Of a stretch of 48,536 bases of DNA, positions 5,429 to 12,546 are shown one piece after another. How positions within the stretch are numbered: the stretch's first letter is position 1; each line of letters begins with the position of its first letter. Origin of the DNA: an uncultured Eubacteriales bacterium (lineage in GTDB: Bacteria; Bacillota; Clostridia; Oscillospirales; Oscillospiraceae). Location: positions 1-48,536 of the forward strand of contig URDJ01000022.1 in the NCBI GenBank assembly GCA_900546615.1. Reading direction: 5' to 3'. The notes under the pieces were generated by a model. It worked only from the letters and a program-made list of their open reading frames with translations. It searched no databases and was not told where the DNA came from. The translations under genes were made by a program, and so were the position numbers.

Positions 5429-8062
5429 TCAGTTCTTTGCCAGTTTCCTCTGCACCAGCTTTACCAGCTCCACTATCGGAATAACGCTCACGGCGAAGCA
5501 GAGTGCCACGGCGTACTCGAGGAAGTCCACAGGAGCAAACTCGAAGGCATTAGCTATGAACGGCACCTCGCAGACCAGCGTCGTAGCCGCAAGGCTGCCC
5601 AGAGCTGCCCAGTTCAGCGTCTTGTTCATGCCCTTTATGGAGAACAGGCTGCCGCGCTGGCTGCGCATGTTGAAGCTGTGGCAGATCTCCGCCATGCTCA
5701 TCGTCAGGAAGGCCATCGTCGTGCCATCTGCGCTGTCCGCTATTTCCCAGACTCCGGACTCGATATAGTGACCCACAAAATAGCTCGCCAGCGTCAGCAG
5801 CGACACCACTATGCCCTGATACGCTATGTCCGCGCCCATGCCGCCGGCGAAGACGCCGGCCTTCGCGTCGCGCGGCTGGCGGCGCATGATATCGCGCTCG
5901 GCCTTCTCCATACCCAGCGCCAGCGCCGGGAAGCAGTCCGTCACGAGGTTTATCCACAGCAGATGCACCGGCTCCAGTATGGTAAAGCCCAGAAGCGTCG
6001 CCACGAAGATGCTGATGACCTCGGACATGTTCGAGCCGAGCAGGAACTGTATGGCCTTTCGGATGTTGTCGTAAATCCTGCGGCCTTCCTCCACTGCGCC
6101 CACGATGGTCGCGAAGTTGTCGTCCGCCAGCACCATGTCCGCCACGTTCTTCGTCACGTCCGTGCCGGTTATGCCCATGCCCACGCCTATGTCTGCGCTC
6201 TTGATGCTGGGCGCGTCGTTCACGCCGTCGCCGGTCATGGCGGTGACACAGCCGGCCTTCTTCCAGGCCGTGACGATGCGGGTCTTGTGCTCGGGCTGCA
6301 CGCGGGCGTAGACCGAGATGTCCCGGAAGCGGTGCTCGAACTCCTCGTCGTCCATCGCGTCAAGCTGGCTGCCCGTGACGGCCTCGGAAGCGTCCTTAAG
6401 GATGCCCAGCTCCTTTGCTATGGCCACGGCGGTATCTATGTGGTCGCCGGTTATCATGATGGGCCGGATGCCCGCGCCGCGGCATTCCTCGATGGCCGCC
6501 TTGACCTCGGGCCGCACCGGGTCTATCATGCCCGTCAGGCCGATGAAGCACAGCTCGTTCTCCAGAGCCTCGGGCGAGAAGTCCGTCGGCTCGCTCTCCC
6601 ACCATCTGGCCGCCGCCGCGAGCACGCGCAGCGCCCTGTCGGCCATTTCCTTGTTAGCGGCAAGTATCTCCTGCATCTTTTCCTCGGTCATGGGACATAC
6701 CTTCCCGTGGTCGAGGTAGGAGACACATTTCTTAAGCACTTCGTCAGGTGCGCCCTTCGTGTACTGCACCACGCTGCCGCCGGAGACGTGCACCGTGCTC
6801 ATCATCTTCCTCATGCTGTCAAAGGGCGCCTCGCCCATGCGCGGTGCGCAGGCCTTGAGGTCGTCCTTATCGAGGCCCAGCCCGTGCGCCCAGTTCACCA
6901 GCGCACACTCCGTCGGTTCGCCGACCGCCTCGCCGTTCTCATCCTCCTCAGCGTCGGAGCAGAGGCTCATGGCCGTGGCCAGCAGCTGTGTATCCCCGCC
7001 GTAGTGGTCAACGACGGTCATCTTGTTCTGGGTCAGCGTGCCGGTCTTATCCGAGCAGATGATCTGCGCGCAGCCAAGCGTCTCGACCGCCGTCAGTCGC
7101 CTGATTATCGCATTGCGCTTCGACATGTTCGTGACGCCTATGGAGAGCACCACTGTCACGACCGCCGCAAGGCCCTCGGGTATCGCCGCGACCGCGAGGG
7201 AGACGGCCACGAGGAAGGAGTCGAGCACTACATCTCCTGTTATGCCGCCGGCCCTCAGTATCTGCACGCCGAAGATGACGGCGCAGATGCCCAGCACGAG
7301 CCAGGTGAGTATCTTCGAGAGCTGGCTGAGCTTTAGCTGCAGCGGGGTCTGGCCCTGCTCAGCCTTCGAGAGCGCGTCGGCTATGCGGCCCATCTCCGTG
7401 TCCATGCCGGTAGCCGTGACGACGGCCGTGCCGCGCCCGTAGACCACCGTACTGCCCATGTACATCATGTTTTTCCTGTCGCCCAGCGGCACGTCCGGCG
7501 CGGAGCCGGGGTCGAGGATGTCTATGAACTTCGTAACGGGCACGCTCTCGCCCGTGAGCGCCGCCTCCTCGATTTTGAGGCTTGCGCTCTCGAGCAGCCT
7601 GCCATCGGCCGGCACCGCGTCGCCCGCCTCGAGCAGCACGATATCGCCCACGACCAGCTCCGCCGAGGGCACCACCGTGACCTTGCCGCCCCTGAGCACA
7701 CGGCTGGTCGCCGCGCTCATCGCCTGCAGCGCCTCTATCGCCTTTTCAGCCTTGTTTTCCTGATACACGCCAAGCACCGCGTTCACGATGACGACGAACA
7801 GGATTATTATGACGTCCGCCGGGCTTTCATTCTGGTAGACCGAGGTCACGGCGCTTATCGCCGCGGCGACCAGCAGAATGATTATCATCGGGTCGGCCAT
7901 CTGCTTGAAAAACTGCTTTATGAGCGAGGGCTTTTTCGCCGCCGCAAGCTCGTTGCGCCCGTCCCGCTCCAGCCGTTTTGCCGCCTCCTCGCTGCTCAGG
8001 CCCTTTTCGCTGCTGCCTACCTCGCCAAGTACGCTCTGCGCATCCTCGCAGTAATACTTCAA
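5429..8062 (-). CDS. P2-type cation-transporting ATPase (Ca2+/Mn2+ exporter type)
   Basis: 877 aa from TTG 8062. P-type ATPase landmarks in order: N-terminal cation-ATPase domain, TGES in the actuator domain (about residue 170), the transmembrane motif AIPEGL (about 294), the phosphorylation site DKTGTLT (Asp about 338) and TGDGVNDAP, then the C-terminal membrane bundle. It is related to SERCA/PMCA-like bacterial pumps that export Ca2+ or Mn2+. An in-frame ATG exists at 8086, but it lies directly after the leader terminator without a ribosome binding site, whereas TTG 8062 has AGGAAGGG five bases upstream and gives the normal family start MKYYCEDA. The preceding leader resembles the Mn2+-sensing yybP-ykoY riboswitch, which points to manganese export as a physiological role. 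Confidence 0.9.
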   Translation of the reverse strand: MKYYCEDAQSVLGEVGSSEKGLSSEEAAKRLERDGRNELAAAKKPSLIKQFFKQMADPMIIILLVAAAISAVTSVYQNESPADVIIILFVVIVNAVLGVYQENKAEKAIEALQAMSAATSRVLRGGKVTVVPSAELVVGDIVLLEAGDAVPADGRLLESASLKIEEAALTGESVPVTKFIDILDPGSAPDVPLGDRKNMMYMGSTVVYGRGTAVVTATGMDTEMGRIADALSKAEQGQTPLQLKLSQLSKILTWLVLGICAVIFGVQILRAGGITGDVVLDSFLVAVSLAVAAIPEGLAAVVTVVLSIGVTNMSKRNAIIRRLTAVETLGCAQIICSDKTGTLTQNKMTVVDHYGGDTQLLATAMSLCSDAEEDENGEAVGEPTECALVNWAHGLGLDKDDLKACAPRMGEAPFDSMRKMMSTVHVSGGSVVQYTKGAPDEVLKKCVSYLDHGKVCPMTEEKMQEILAANKEMADRALRVLAAAARWWESEPTDFSPEALENELCFIGLTGMIDPVRPEVKAAIEECRGAGIRPIMITGDHIDTAVAIAKELGILKDASEAVTGSQLDAMDDEEFEHRFRDISVYARVQPEHKTRIVTAWKKAGCVTAMTGDGVNDAPSIKSADIGVGMGITGTDVTKNVADMVLADDNFATIVGAVEEGRRIYDNIRKAIQFLLGSNMSEVISIFVATLLGFTILEPVHLLWINLVTDCFPALALGMEKAERDIMRRQPRDAKAGVFAGGMGADIAYQGIVVSLLTLASYFVGHYIESGVWEIADSADGTTMAFLTMSMAEICHSFNMRSQRGSLFSIKGMNKTLNWAALGSLAATTLVCEVPFIANAFEFAPVDFLEYAVALCFAVSVIPIVELVKLVQRKLAKN

Positions 8063-8087
8063 CTTGACCCTTCCTTTCTCCGACATA

Positions 8088-8124
8088 GAAAAAACTCATG
8101 GATAGGTATATCCTATCCATGAGT
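8088..8124 (-). terminator. leader terminator in front of the P-type ATPase gene
   Basis: Perfect 13-bp stem ACTCATGGATAGG / CCTATCCATGAGT (arms 8112-8124 and 8094-8106 on the minus strand) with a 5-nt loop, followed on the minus strand by six T residues. It lies between the aptamer-like leader and the coding sequence, as expected for a riboswitch that controls premature termination. Confidence 0.85.
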
Positions 8125-8222
8125 CTTGTCTTTTAATGCAAGCCAGGCGAGACCTTGCTCCCGCCATGCTGTTGACTTGCCTCCGCCGTATGCGGAAGAC
8201 TACTCCCTCACGGTTATTGAGC
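8125..8222 (-). promoter_or_regulatory. putative yybP-ykoY (Mn2+) riboswitch aptamer
   Basis: On the minus-strand RNA the leader contains GAGGGAGTAG near its 5' end, GTCAACA in the middle and AGCAAGGTC near its 3' end. The same order of conserved elements (GGGGAGUAG ... GUUGACA ... AGCAAGACC) is known, from memory, in the Lactococcus yybP-ykoY Mn2+ riboswitch. The 5' GTGAG can pair with the 3' CTCGC to form the closing P1 helix. The class is established to switch on Mn2+ exporters, including P-type ATPases, when Mn2+ is high. A consensus promoter precedes it and a strong terminator follows it. Confidence 0.8.
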
Positions 8223-8251
8223 ATATTACCACGCTGAAAGCCCCCTGTCAA
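8223..8251 (-). promoter_or_regulatory. promoter of the riboswitch-ATPase transcript
   Basis: On the minus strand: TTGACA (8251-8246), 17-nt spacer, TAATAT (8228-8223). The predicted start is near 8216, just ahead of the aptamer. A perfect -35 and five of six -10 bases make this one of the strongest promoters in the window. Confidence 0.8.
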
Positions 8252-8254
8252 GCG

Positions 8255-8283
8255 GTTTAAAGAAACTCTTTACCGGGCAGAAT
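8255..8283 (+). promoter_or_regulatory. sigma-F-like promoter of spoIIR
   Basis: GTTTA (8255-8259), 15-nt spacer, GGGCAGAAT (8275-8283). This fits the known sigma-F pattern (GywTA and GGnnAnAnT) with one weak position. The predicted start near 8290 falls at the ribosome binding site of spoIIR, which is sigma-F dependent in Bacillus. Confidence 0.5.
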
Positions 8284-8303
8284 GCTTTCGGAGGTACATA
8301 GCC

Positions 8304-8906
8304 ATGAAAACACGCTTTCTAAAAAACTGGGAACTTTCCATGCTGCTCGCGCTCTGCGTGACCCTGCTCATCGGCGTCTGGGCCTCGGCGAGGAGCCGGG
8401 CGCTCTCAGAGGGCCTCATCCGCCTGCACGTGCTTGCCGTCTCCGACGACGAGACCGAGCAGCAGATAAAGCTCGCCGTGCGCGACAGCGTGCTCGCTTA
8501 CCTTGAGCCTGAGCTGGACGGGGCCGCAGATGTGAACAGCGCGCGGGATATAATTTCCGAGAATCTCGACGGTATCCGTTCAGCCGCCGAGGAAGCCGCT
8601 GAGGGCAGGCCCGTGACGGTCACGCTCTCGCGCGAATTCTACCCTACCCGCGACTACGGCAGCTTCTCCCTGCCCGCGGGCAGCTACGAATCCCTGCGCG
8701 TCGTCCTTGGCGAGGGTGAGGGTCACAACTGGTGGTGCGTGGTATTCCCGCCTCTCTGCCTCTCCGCCGCCGAAGCCGAGGACGCCCTCGAAACCCTCGG
8801 GCAGGACAGCGCCATGCTCCTCACCGGAGACTCCGACGGCATCGTCTTCAAGTTCCGCCTGCTCGAGCTGTGGGGAGAGCTCATGCGGCTGCTCGGCCTC
8901 GAATGA
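8304..8906 (+). CDS. spoIIR: stage II sporulation protein R
   Basis: 200 aa. A hydrophobic N-terminal segment (about residues 10-28) exports or anchors it; the rest carries the family signatures LIRLHVLAVSDDETEQQ, KLAVRDSVL, FYPTRDYGSFSLPAGSYESL and NWWCVVFPPLC. In endospore formers SpoIIR is made in the forespore under sigma-F, secreted into the intermembrane space, and activates the SpoIIGA protease that matures pro-sigma-E in the mother cell. GGAGGT sits eight bases before the ATG. The presence of this gene is strong evidence that the host belongs to an endospore-forming lineage. It is a single gene flanked by a hairpin terminator; spoIIGA is not in the window. Confidence 0.93.
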   Translation: MKTRFLKNWELSMLLALCVTLLIGVWASARSRALSEGLIRLHVLAVSDDETEQQIKLAVRDSVLAYLEPELDGAADVNSARDIISENLDGIRSAAEEAAEGRPVTVTLSREFYPTRDYGSFSLPAGSYESLRVVLGEGEGHNWWCVVFPPLCLSAAEAEDALETLGQDSAMLLTGDSDGIVFKFRLLELWGELMRLLGLE

Positions 8907-8940
8907 ATTTGGAAAGACAAAGCCTTCTTCGCAAGCTGAC

Positions 8941-8966
8941 AAAGCGGCGGGTCCCCCCGCCGCTTT
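8941..8966. terminator. terminator between spoIIR and iorB
   Basis: Perfect 11-bp stem AAAGCGGCGGG / CCCGCCGCTTT with a 4-nt loop, between convergent genes. T tracts on both sides are short (CTTTG). Confidence 0.65.
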
Positions 8967-8984
8967 GCTTCCTCTTCACTCCCG

Positions 8985-9572
8985 TCAGGCTTCAAGTCCG
9001 GCCTTGAACGCCTTCTTGTTCATCTCGATAAACGCCGGTTTCACGCAGGCCTCGAGCGCCTTGTCCCAATCCATGTCCTCGAGCCCCAGCGCCTTCACCG
9101 TCGCGCCCAGCAGTACGACGTTCGCCGCCTTCTCGTTGCCGAGTTCGCCGGCTATCTTCGTGGCCTTGATGACGCGCGTGTCCGCGTTCTTCTCCTTCAC
9201 CCGGTCGATGCAGTCCTCAGGGTACTTCGCCATGCCCTGAAGCGTGGGCAGGGACTGGATCGCATGGTCGTTTATGATGACGACTCCGCCGTCGACCTTC
9301 ACGTCGTCCAGATACCTGAGCGCTTCCATCTTCTCAAAGGCCACCAGCACGTCCGCCGAGCCCTTGCCTATTATGGGCGAATACACCTTGTCACCGTAGC
9401 GCACCTGCGTCGTGACGCTGCCGCCGCGCTGGCTCATGCCGTGTATCTCGCTCATCTTCACGTCATAGCCCGCCTCGATGAGCGCGTAGCTCAATATCTT
9501 GCTCGCCAGTATCGTGCCCTGGCCGCCGACGCCGCAGAGCACCACGTTCTTCACATTTGACATATCAGCCAC
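8985..9572 (-). CDS. iorB: indolepyruvate:ferredoxin oxidoreductase, beta subunit
   Basis: 195 aa, the pyruvate/ketoisovalerate oxidoreductase gamma-type domain. NVVLCGVGGQGTILASKIL with its GxGGQG motif and SEIHGMSQRGGSVTTQVR are diagnostic. With IorA it oxidatively decarboxylates aryl-pyruvates (from Trp, Phe and Tyr transamination) to aryl-acetyl-CoA while reducing ferredoxin, in the cytoplasm. The start overlaps the end of iorA by 8 bp, so both are translated together. Reduced ferredoxin from this reaction can feed the Rnf complex encoded at 15.9-21 kb, an inferred functional link. Confidence 0.93.
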   Translation of the reverse strand: MADMSNVKNVVLCGVGGQGTILASKILSYALIEAGYDVKMSEIHGMSQRGGSVTTQVRYGDKVYSPIIGKGSADVLVAFEKMEALRYLDDVKVDGGVVIINDHAIQSLPTLQGMAKYPEDCIDRVKEKNADTRVIKATKIAGELGNEKAANVVLLGATVKALGLEDMDWDKALEACVKPAFIEMNKKAFKAGLEA

Positions 9573-11349
9573 CCACCTTTCCCATAGCCTTCTTCGGGCA
9601 GACCTGGGCGCAGACGCCGCAGCCGGCGCAGGCCACGCGGTCTATGTTCGCCTTCTTCGCCTCGGCGTCGAAGCTTATGGCCGGGCAGCCCAGCCGCAGG
9701 CAGCTCTTGCAGCCTATACATGCCTCAGCGTCTATCTCATAGGGCGTCCTGTCCGTGCCGAACTCCGCCTTGTCCTCGGGGCTGCGCTTCTTGAGAGCGC
9801 AGGGGTATCTCGTTATCACCAGCGACGGGCCGTCATACTCGATGGCCGCCTTGAGCGCCTTGCGCGTTGCCTCGAGGTCCATCGGGTTGACCTTGTAGAT
9901 CTCCGTCATGCCGAAGGCCCGCGCCACGCCCTCGATATCTGCCGGGTAGGCGTGCTCGCCCGTTATCGTATAGCCCGAGCCGGGGTTCTCCTGATGGCCC
10001 GTCATGCCCGTTATCCTGTTGTCCACGACGATGAGCGTAGCGTTCGAGTGGTTATACACCGCGTCGAGCATGCTGTTCATGCCCGTGTGGAAGAAGGTCG
10101 AGTCGCCCACGACGCCGACTATCTTCTTGTTCTCCCCGAACTTCGCCATGATCTTAGCCGCACCGTGGGCCATCGAGAAGCCCGAGCCCATGCACAGCGC
10201 AAAGTCCTTCGCGTTCAGCGGCGGGTTGCCCGAGAGCGCGTAGCAGCCGATATCGCCTATCGCGATGACGTCCTTGAACTTGCCCAGCTCGTAGAACAGG
10301 CCCACGTGCGGGCAGCCCGCGCAGAGCATCGGCGGACGTCCCGGCACCACGGACTTGTCGTACTCCATAGTCGGCACGACCTCGCCGGTCAGAGACTTGC
10401 GCACGATGTCGGGGTTCAGCTCGCCCTCAATCGGCACGAGCTTCTTGCCAGTACACTCGATGCCGGCGGCGCGAAGCAGGTCCTCCATGTAGGGCTCAAG
10501 CTCCTCGACCACGTAGAGCTTCTTTACCTTCGCCGCGAACTTCCTGATGCTCTCGATGGGCATCGGGCTGGTCATGCCGCACTTGAAGTAGGAGGCGTTA
10601 TCGCCATAGACCTCGCGCGCGTACTGGTACGCCACGCCCGCGGAGACTATGCCAACTTCGTCGGTGTGCCACTCCTCGCGGTTGAGCGGACACTCCTCCG
10701 TGTACTCGAGCAGCTTCGCCCAGCGCTTTTCAACCGCCGTGTGCATTCCCTTCGCCATCGCCGGCACGGGGTCGTACTTCGCGCGGTTCTTGACATATTC
10801 CTTCTTCTTCGGCTCCTGCACCTCGCCGAACTCCACAAGGCTCTTGCTGTGGCAGACGCGCGTCGTCATCCTCAGCATGACCGGGGAGTCGAAACGCTCG
10901 CTCAGCTCATAGCCCATGACAGCCATGTCCTTGGCCTCCTGCGAGTCGGAAGGCTCGAGCATGATGAACTTGCCCATCCGGGCGTAGAATCTGTTGTCCT
11001 GCTCATTCTGCGAGGAATGCAGGCCGGGGTCGTCCGCCGAGACGAACACCATGCCGCCGTTCACGCCCGTATACGCAAAGGTCAGGAGCGGATCCGCCGC
11101 CACGTTAAGGCCGACGTGCTTCATCGCCGCGAAGGAACGCCCGCCGACGAACGACGCGCCTACCGCCGCCTCGAACGCCACCTTCTCGTTCGGCGCCCAC
11201 TCGCAGGTGATGCTGTCCTTGTACTTTTCGGCAACGTTCTCCAGTATCTCCGTGCTGGGCGTGCCCGGATACGCGGACGCGAAGGCCACGCCCGCCTCGT
11301 AGAGACCACGGGCAACGGCCTCGTTGCCGGTCATAAGGTTTTTGGCCAT
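9565..11349 (-). CDS. iorA: indolepyruvate:ferredoxin oxidoreductase, alpha subunit
   Basis: 594 aa, normal length. The N-terminal pyrimidine-binding domain (about residues 1-200) starts LMTGNEAVARGLYEAGV with YPGTPSTEI. The TPP-binding domain (about 340-500) shows CAGCPHVGLFYELG, GDIGCYALSG and VGDSTFFHTGMNS. The C-terminal ferredoxin domain (about 530-594) has two [4Fe-4S] sets, CIGCKSCLRLGCP and CAGCGVCAQVCP. It is the catalytic subunit of the aryl-pyruvate oxidoreductase. AGGGTGAG precedes the ATG. A consensus promoter lies 60-90 bp upstream, and a GntR regulator is divergently transcribed, a plausible controller. Confidence 0.95.
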   Translation of the reverse strand: MAKNLMTGNEAVARGLYEAGVAFASAYPGTPSTEILENVAEKYKDSITCEWAPNEKVAFEAAVGASFVGGRSFAAMKHVGLNVAADPLLTFAYTGVNGGMVFVSADDPGLHSSQNEQDNRFYARMGKFIMLEPSDSQEAKDMAVMGYELSERFDSPVMLRMTTRVCHSKSLVEFGEVQEPKKKEYVKNRAKYDPVPAMAKGMHTAVEKRWAKLLEYTEECPLNREEWHTDEVGIVSAGVAYQYAREVYGDNASYFKCGMTSPMPIESIRKFAAKVKKLYVVEELEPYMEDLLRAAGIECTGKKLVPIEGELNPDIVRKSLTGEVVPTMEYDKSVVPGRPPMLCAGCPHVGLFYELGKFKDVIAIGDIGCYALSGNPPLNAKDFALCMGSGFSMAHGAAKIMAKFGENKKIVGVVGDSTFFHTGMNSMLDAVYNHSNATLIVVDNRITGMTGHQENPGSGYTITGEHAYPADIEGVARAFGMTEIYKVNPMDLEATRKALKAAIEYDGPSLVITRYPCALKKRSPEDKAEFGTDRTPYEIDAEACIGCKSCLRLGCPAISFDAEAKKANIDRVACAGCGVCAQVCPKKAMGKVGG

Positions 11350-11411
11350 GTTCTCACCCTTTCATTATGCTTGTATATTATCCTGTTCGCTATGTAGTCC
11401 GGTTCATCACC

Positions 11412-11440
11412 ATAATATATTCATTATCCATAAAAGTCAA
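11412..11440 (-). promoter_or_regulatory. promoter of iorAB
   Basis: On the minus strand: TTGACT (11440-11435), 17-nt spacer, TATTAT (11417-11412), about 63 bp ahead of the iorA ATG. The rest of the 243-bp intergenic region holds the opposing gntR promoter. Confidence 0.7.
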
Positions 11441-11505
11441 GAACGTTAACACCTTACATATCACAAATTTACACAAGTTATTCTCGCGTTTTTTCTAAAA
11501 CATGC

Positions 11506-11534
11506 TTGCAAACGGGCGGAGAATACATTATACT
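11506..11534 (+). promoter_or_regulatory. promoter of the GntR-family gene
   Basis: TTGCAA (11506-11511), 17-nt spacer, TATACT (11529-11534). Predicted start near 11541; the gene begins at 11593 behind GGGGGTG. Confidence 0.7.
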
Positions 11535-11592
11535 TAAATATAGATGATGACGCGTTAAATTCCAAAAGGCTGAATACGGGGGTGACGGGCGC

Positions 11593-12342
11593 GTGGATGA
11601 GGACATGAAGATAAGGAAGGTCTCTGCCTCGGAGCAGGTCTGCGAGGCGATCCAGGCGCAGATAAGCTCCGGCACCTGGAAGGTCGGGGACAAGCTTCCC
11701 TCGGAGAGCGAGCTTGCGGCCAGGTTCGGCGTAAACCGGCTGACGGTGCGCATGGCGCTGCAAAAACTCAACGCGCTGGGCATAGTTGAGACTCGCACGG
11801 GCAGCGGTACTTTTGTCATCGAGTTCGATTTTGAGAGCTATCTTAAGACCGCGTCAAAGTTCTATGAGCGCAGCGGTATGATGCAGAACGTGACAGAGTT
11901 CCGCAACCATATAGAGATAGAATGTGCAAGGCTTGCCATGGAGCGGGCGACGGAGGAGGACCTTGCGGAATTGGAGCGTCTCGCGCTGCGGCACCGCGAA
12001 GCCTGGGCCGATACTGAGGGACTGACGCACGAGGAGTGGTGCAAGCGCGTGGCGGCGGCGGACCTGGCCTTTCACGAGCACGTCTGCCGCATCTCGCATA
12101 ATCCGCTCTACGCCTACGCCTTCGCCGTTGCGCGCGAGCCTATACACCAGTACATGCTGTTCTGTCTCTCGAAGTGGATGCCTGAGCTGGTGCGCAGCTT
12201 CCGGCTTGACAAGCACCGCGACATACACTACTGCATCTATGAGGCAATAAAAGCAAAAGACTTTGCGGCGTGTCAGAGCGACTATGCGGCGATGATCGAG
12301 TCGTATACGCGGGTCAACTGGTCGATGCCGGAGGTGGGGTAA
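11593..12342 (+). CDS. GntR-family regulator, FadR subfamily (FCD domain)
   Basis: 249 aa. The N-terminal winged helix (about residues 8-72) has SEQVCEAIQAQISSGTWKVG, then LPSESELAARFGVNRLTVRM and GSGTFV, which is textbook GntR. The C-terminal all-helical FCD domain (about 90-240) carries probable metal or ligand positions in DLAFHEHVCRISHNPL and HRDIHYCIYEAI. FCD regulators bind small carboxylates. Position and orientation, divergent from iorAB, suggest it responds to an aryl-pyruvate or related acid, but this is inference. GTG start with GGGGGTG eight bases upstream; an internal ATG at codon 5 is an alternative. Confidence 0.9.
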   Translation: MDEDMKIRKVSASEQVCEAIQAQISSGTWKVGDKLPSESELAARFGVNRLTVRMALQKLNALGIVETRTGSGTFVIEFDFESYLKTASKFYERSGMMQNVTEFRNHIEIECARLAMERATEEDLAELERLALRHREAWADTEGLTHEEWCKRVAAADLAFHEHVCRISHNPLYAYAFAVAREPIHQYMLFCLSKWMPELVRSFRLDKHRDIHYCIYEAIKAKDFAACQSDYAAMIESYTRVNWSMPEVG

Positions 12343-12348
12343 AAACTC

Positions 12349-12432
12349 CTTCAGGCAAGTGGGAGCCTTTGCTGACATAACCGCCACGAAACGGGAAATG
12401 CACTATCCCGCACTTTTGAACTTTGCCTGAAG
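12349..12432 (+). other. structured inverted-repeat element downstream of the GntR gene (possible RNA)
   Basis: A perfect 10-bp inverted repeat, CTTCAGGCAA (12349-12358) and TTGCCTGAAG (12423-12432), encloses about 64 nt that can form at least two inner helices: GTGG/CCAC and CGGGA/TCCCG with a 9-nt loop. The layout is a closed multi-branch junction followed 30 bp later by an intrinsic terminator. It could be a 3'-UTR-derived RNA or part of a regulatory region; the opposite strand is equally possible. I recognise no known RNA class. Confidence 0.4.
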
Positions 12433-12461
12433 AAACGTGACAGAAAGCCTGCTGCATAATA

Positions 12462-12503
12462 CCGAAGGGGAACCCGTGGCGCGGGTTCCCCTTCGGTTGT
12501 TGA
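12462..12503. terminator. strong hairpin terminator
   Basis: Perfect 15-bp stem CCGAAGGGGAACCCG / CGGGTTCCCCTTCGG with a 5-nt loop, followed by TTGTTGATTT. It ends the gntR transcript and lies 50 bp beyond the stop of the convergent GH2 gene. Confidence 0.8.
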
Positions 12504-12546
12504 TTTGTGATATTTGTAAACGGCGTGGCAAAAGCCCGGTCTTGTC

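Noticed and set aside
5678..7336. Long plus-strand ORF of 552 codons
   Set aside because: Antisense to the P-type ATPase, His/Arg/Ala-rich composition, no homologous motif; a GC-rich shadow frame.
9499..11397. Long plus-strand ORF of 632 codons
   Set aside because: Antisense to iorAB with low-complexity Arg/His/Val composition; shadow frame.
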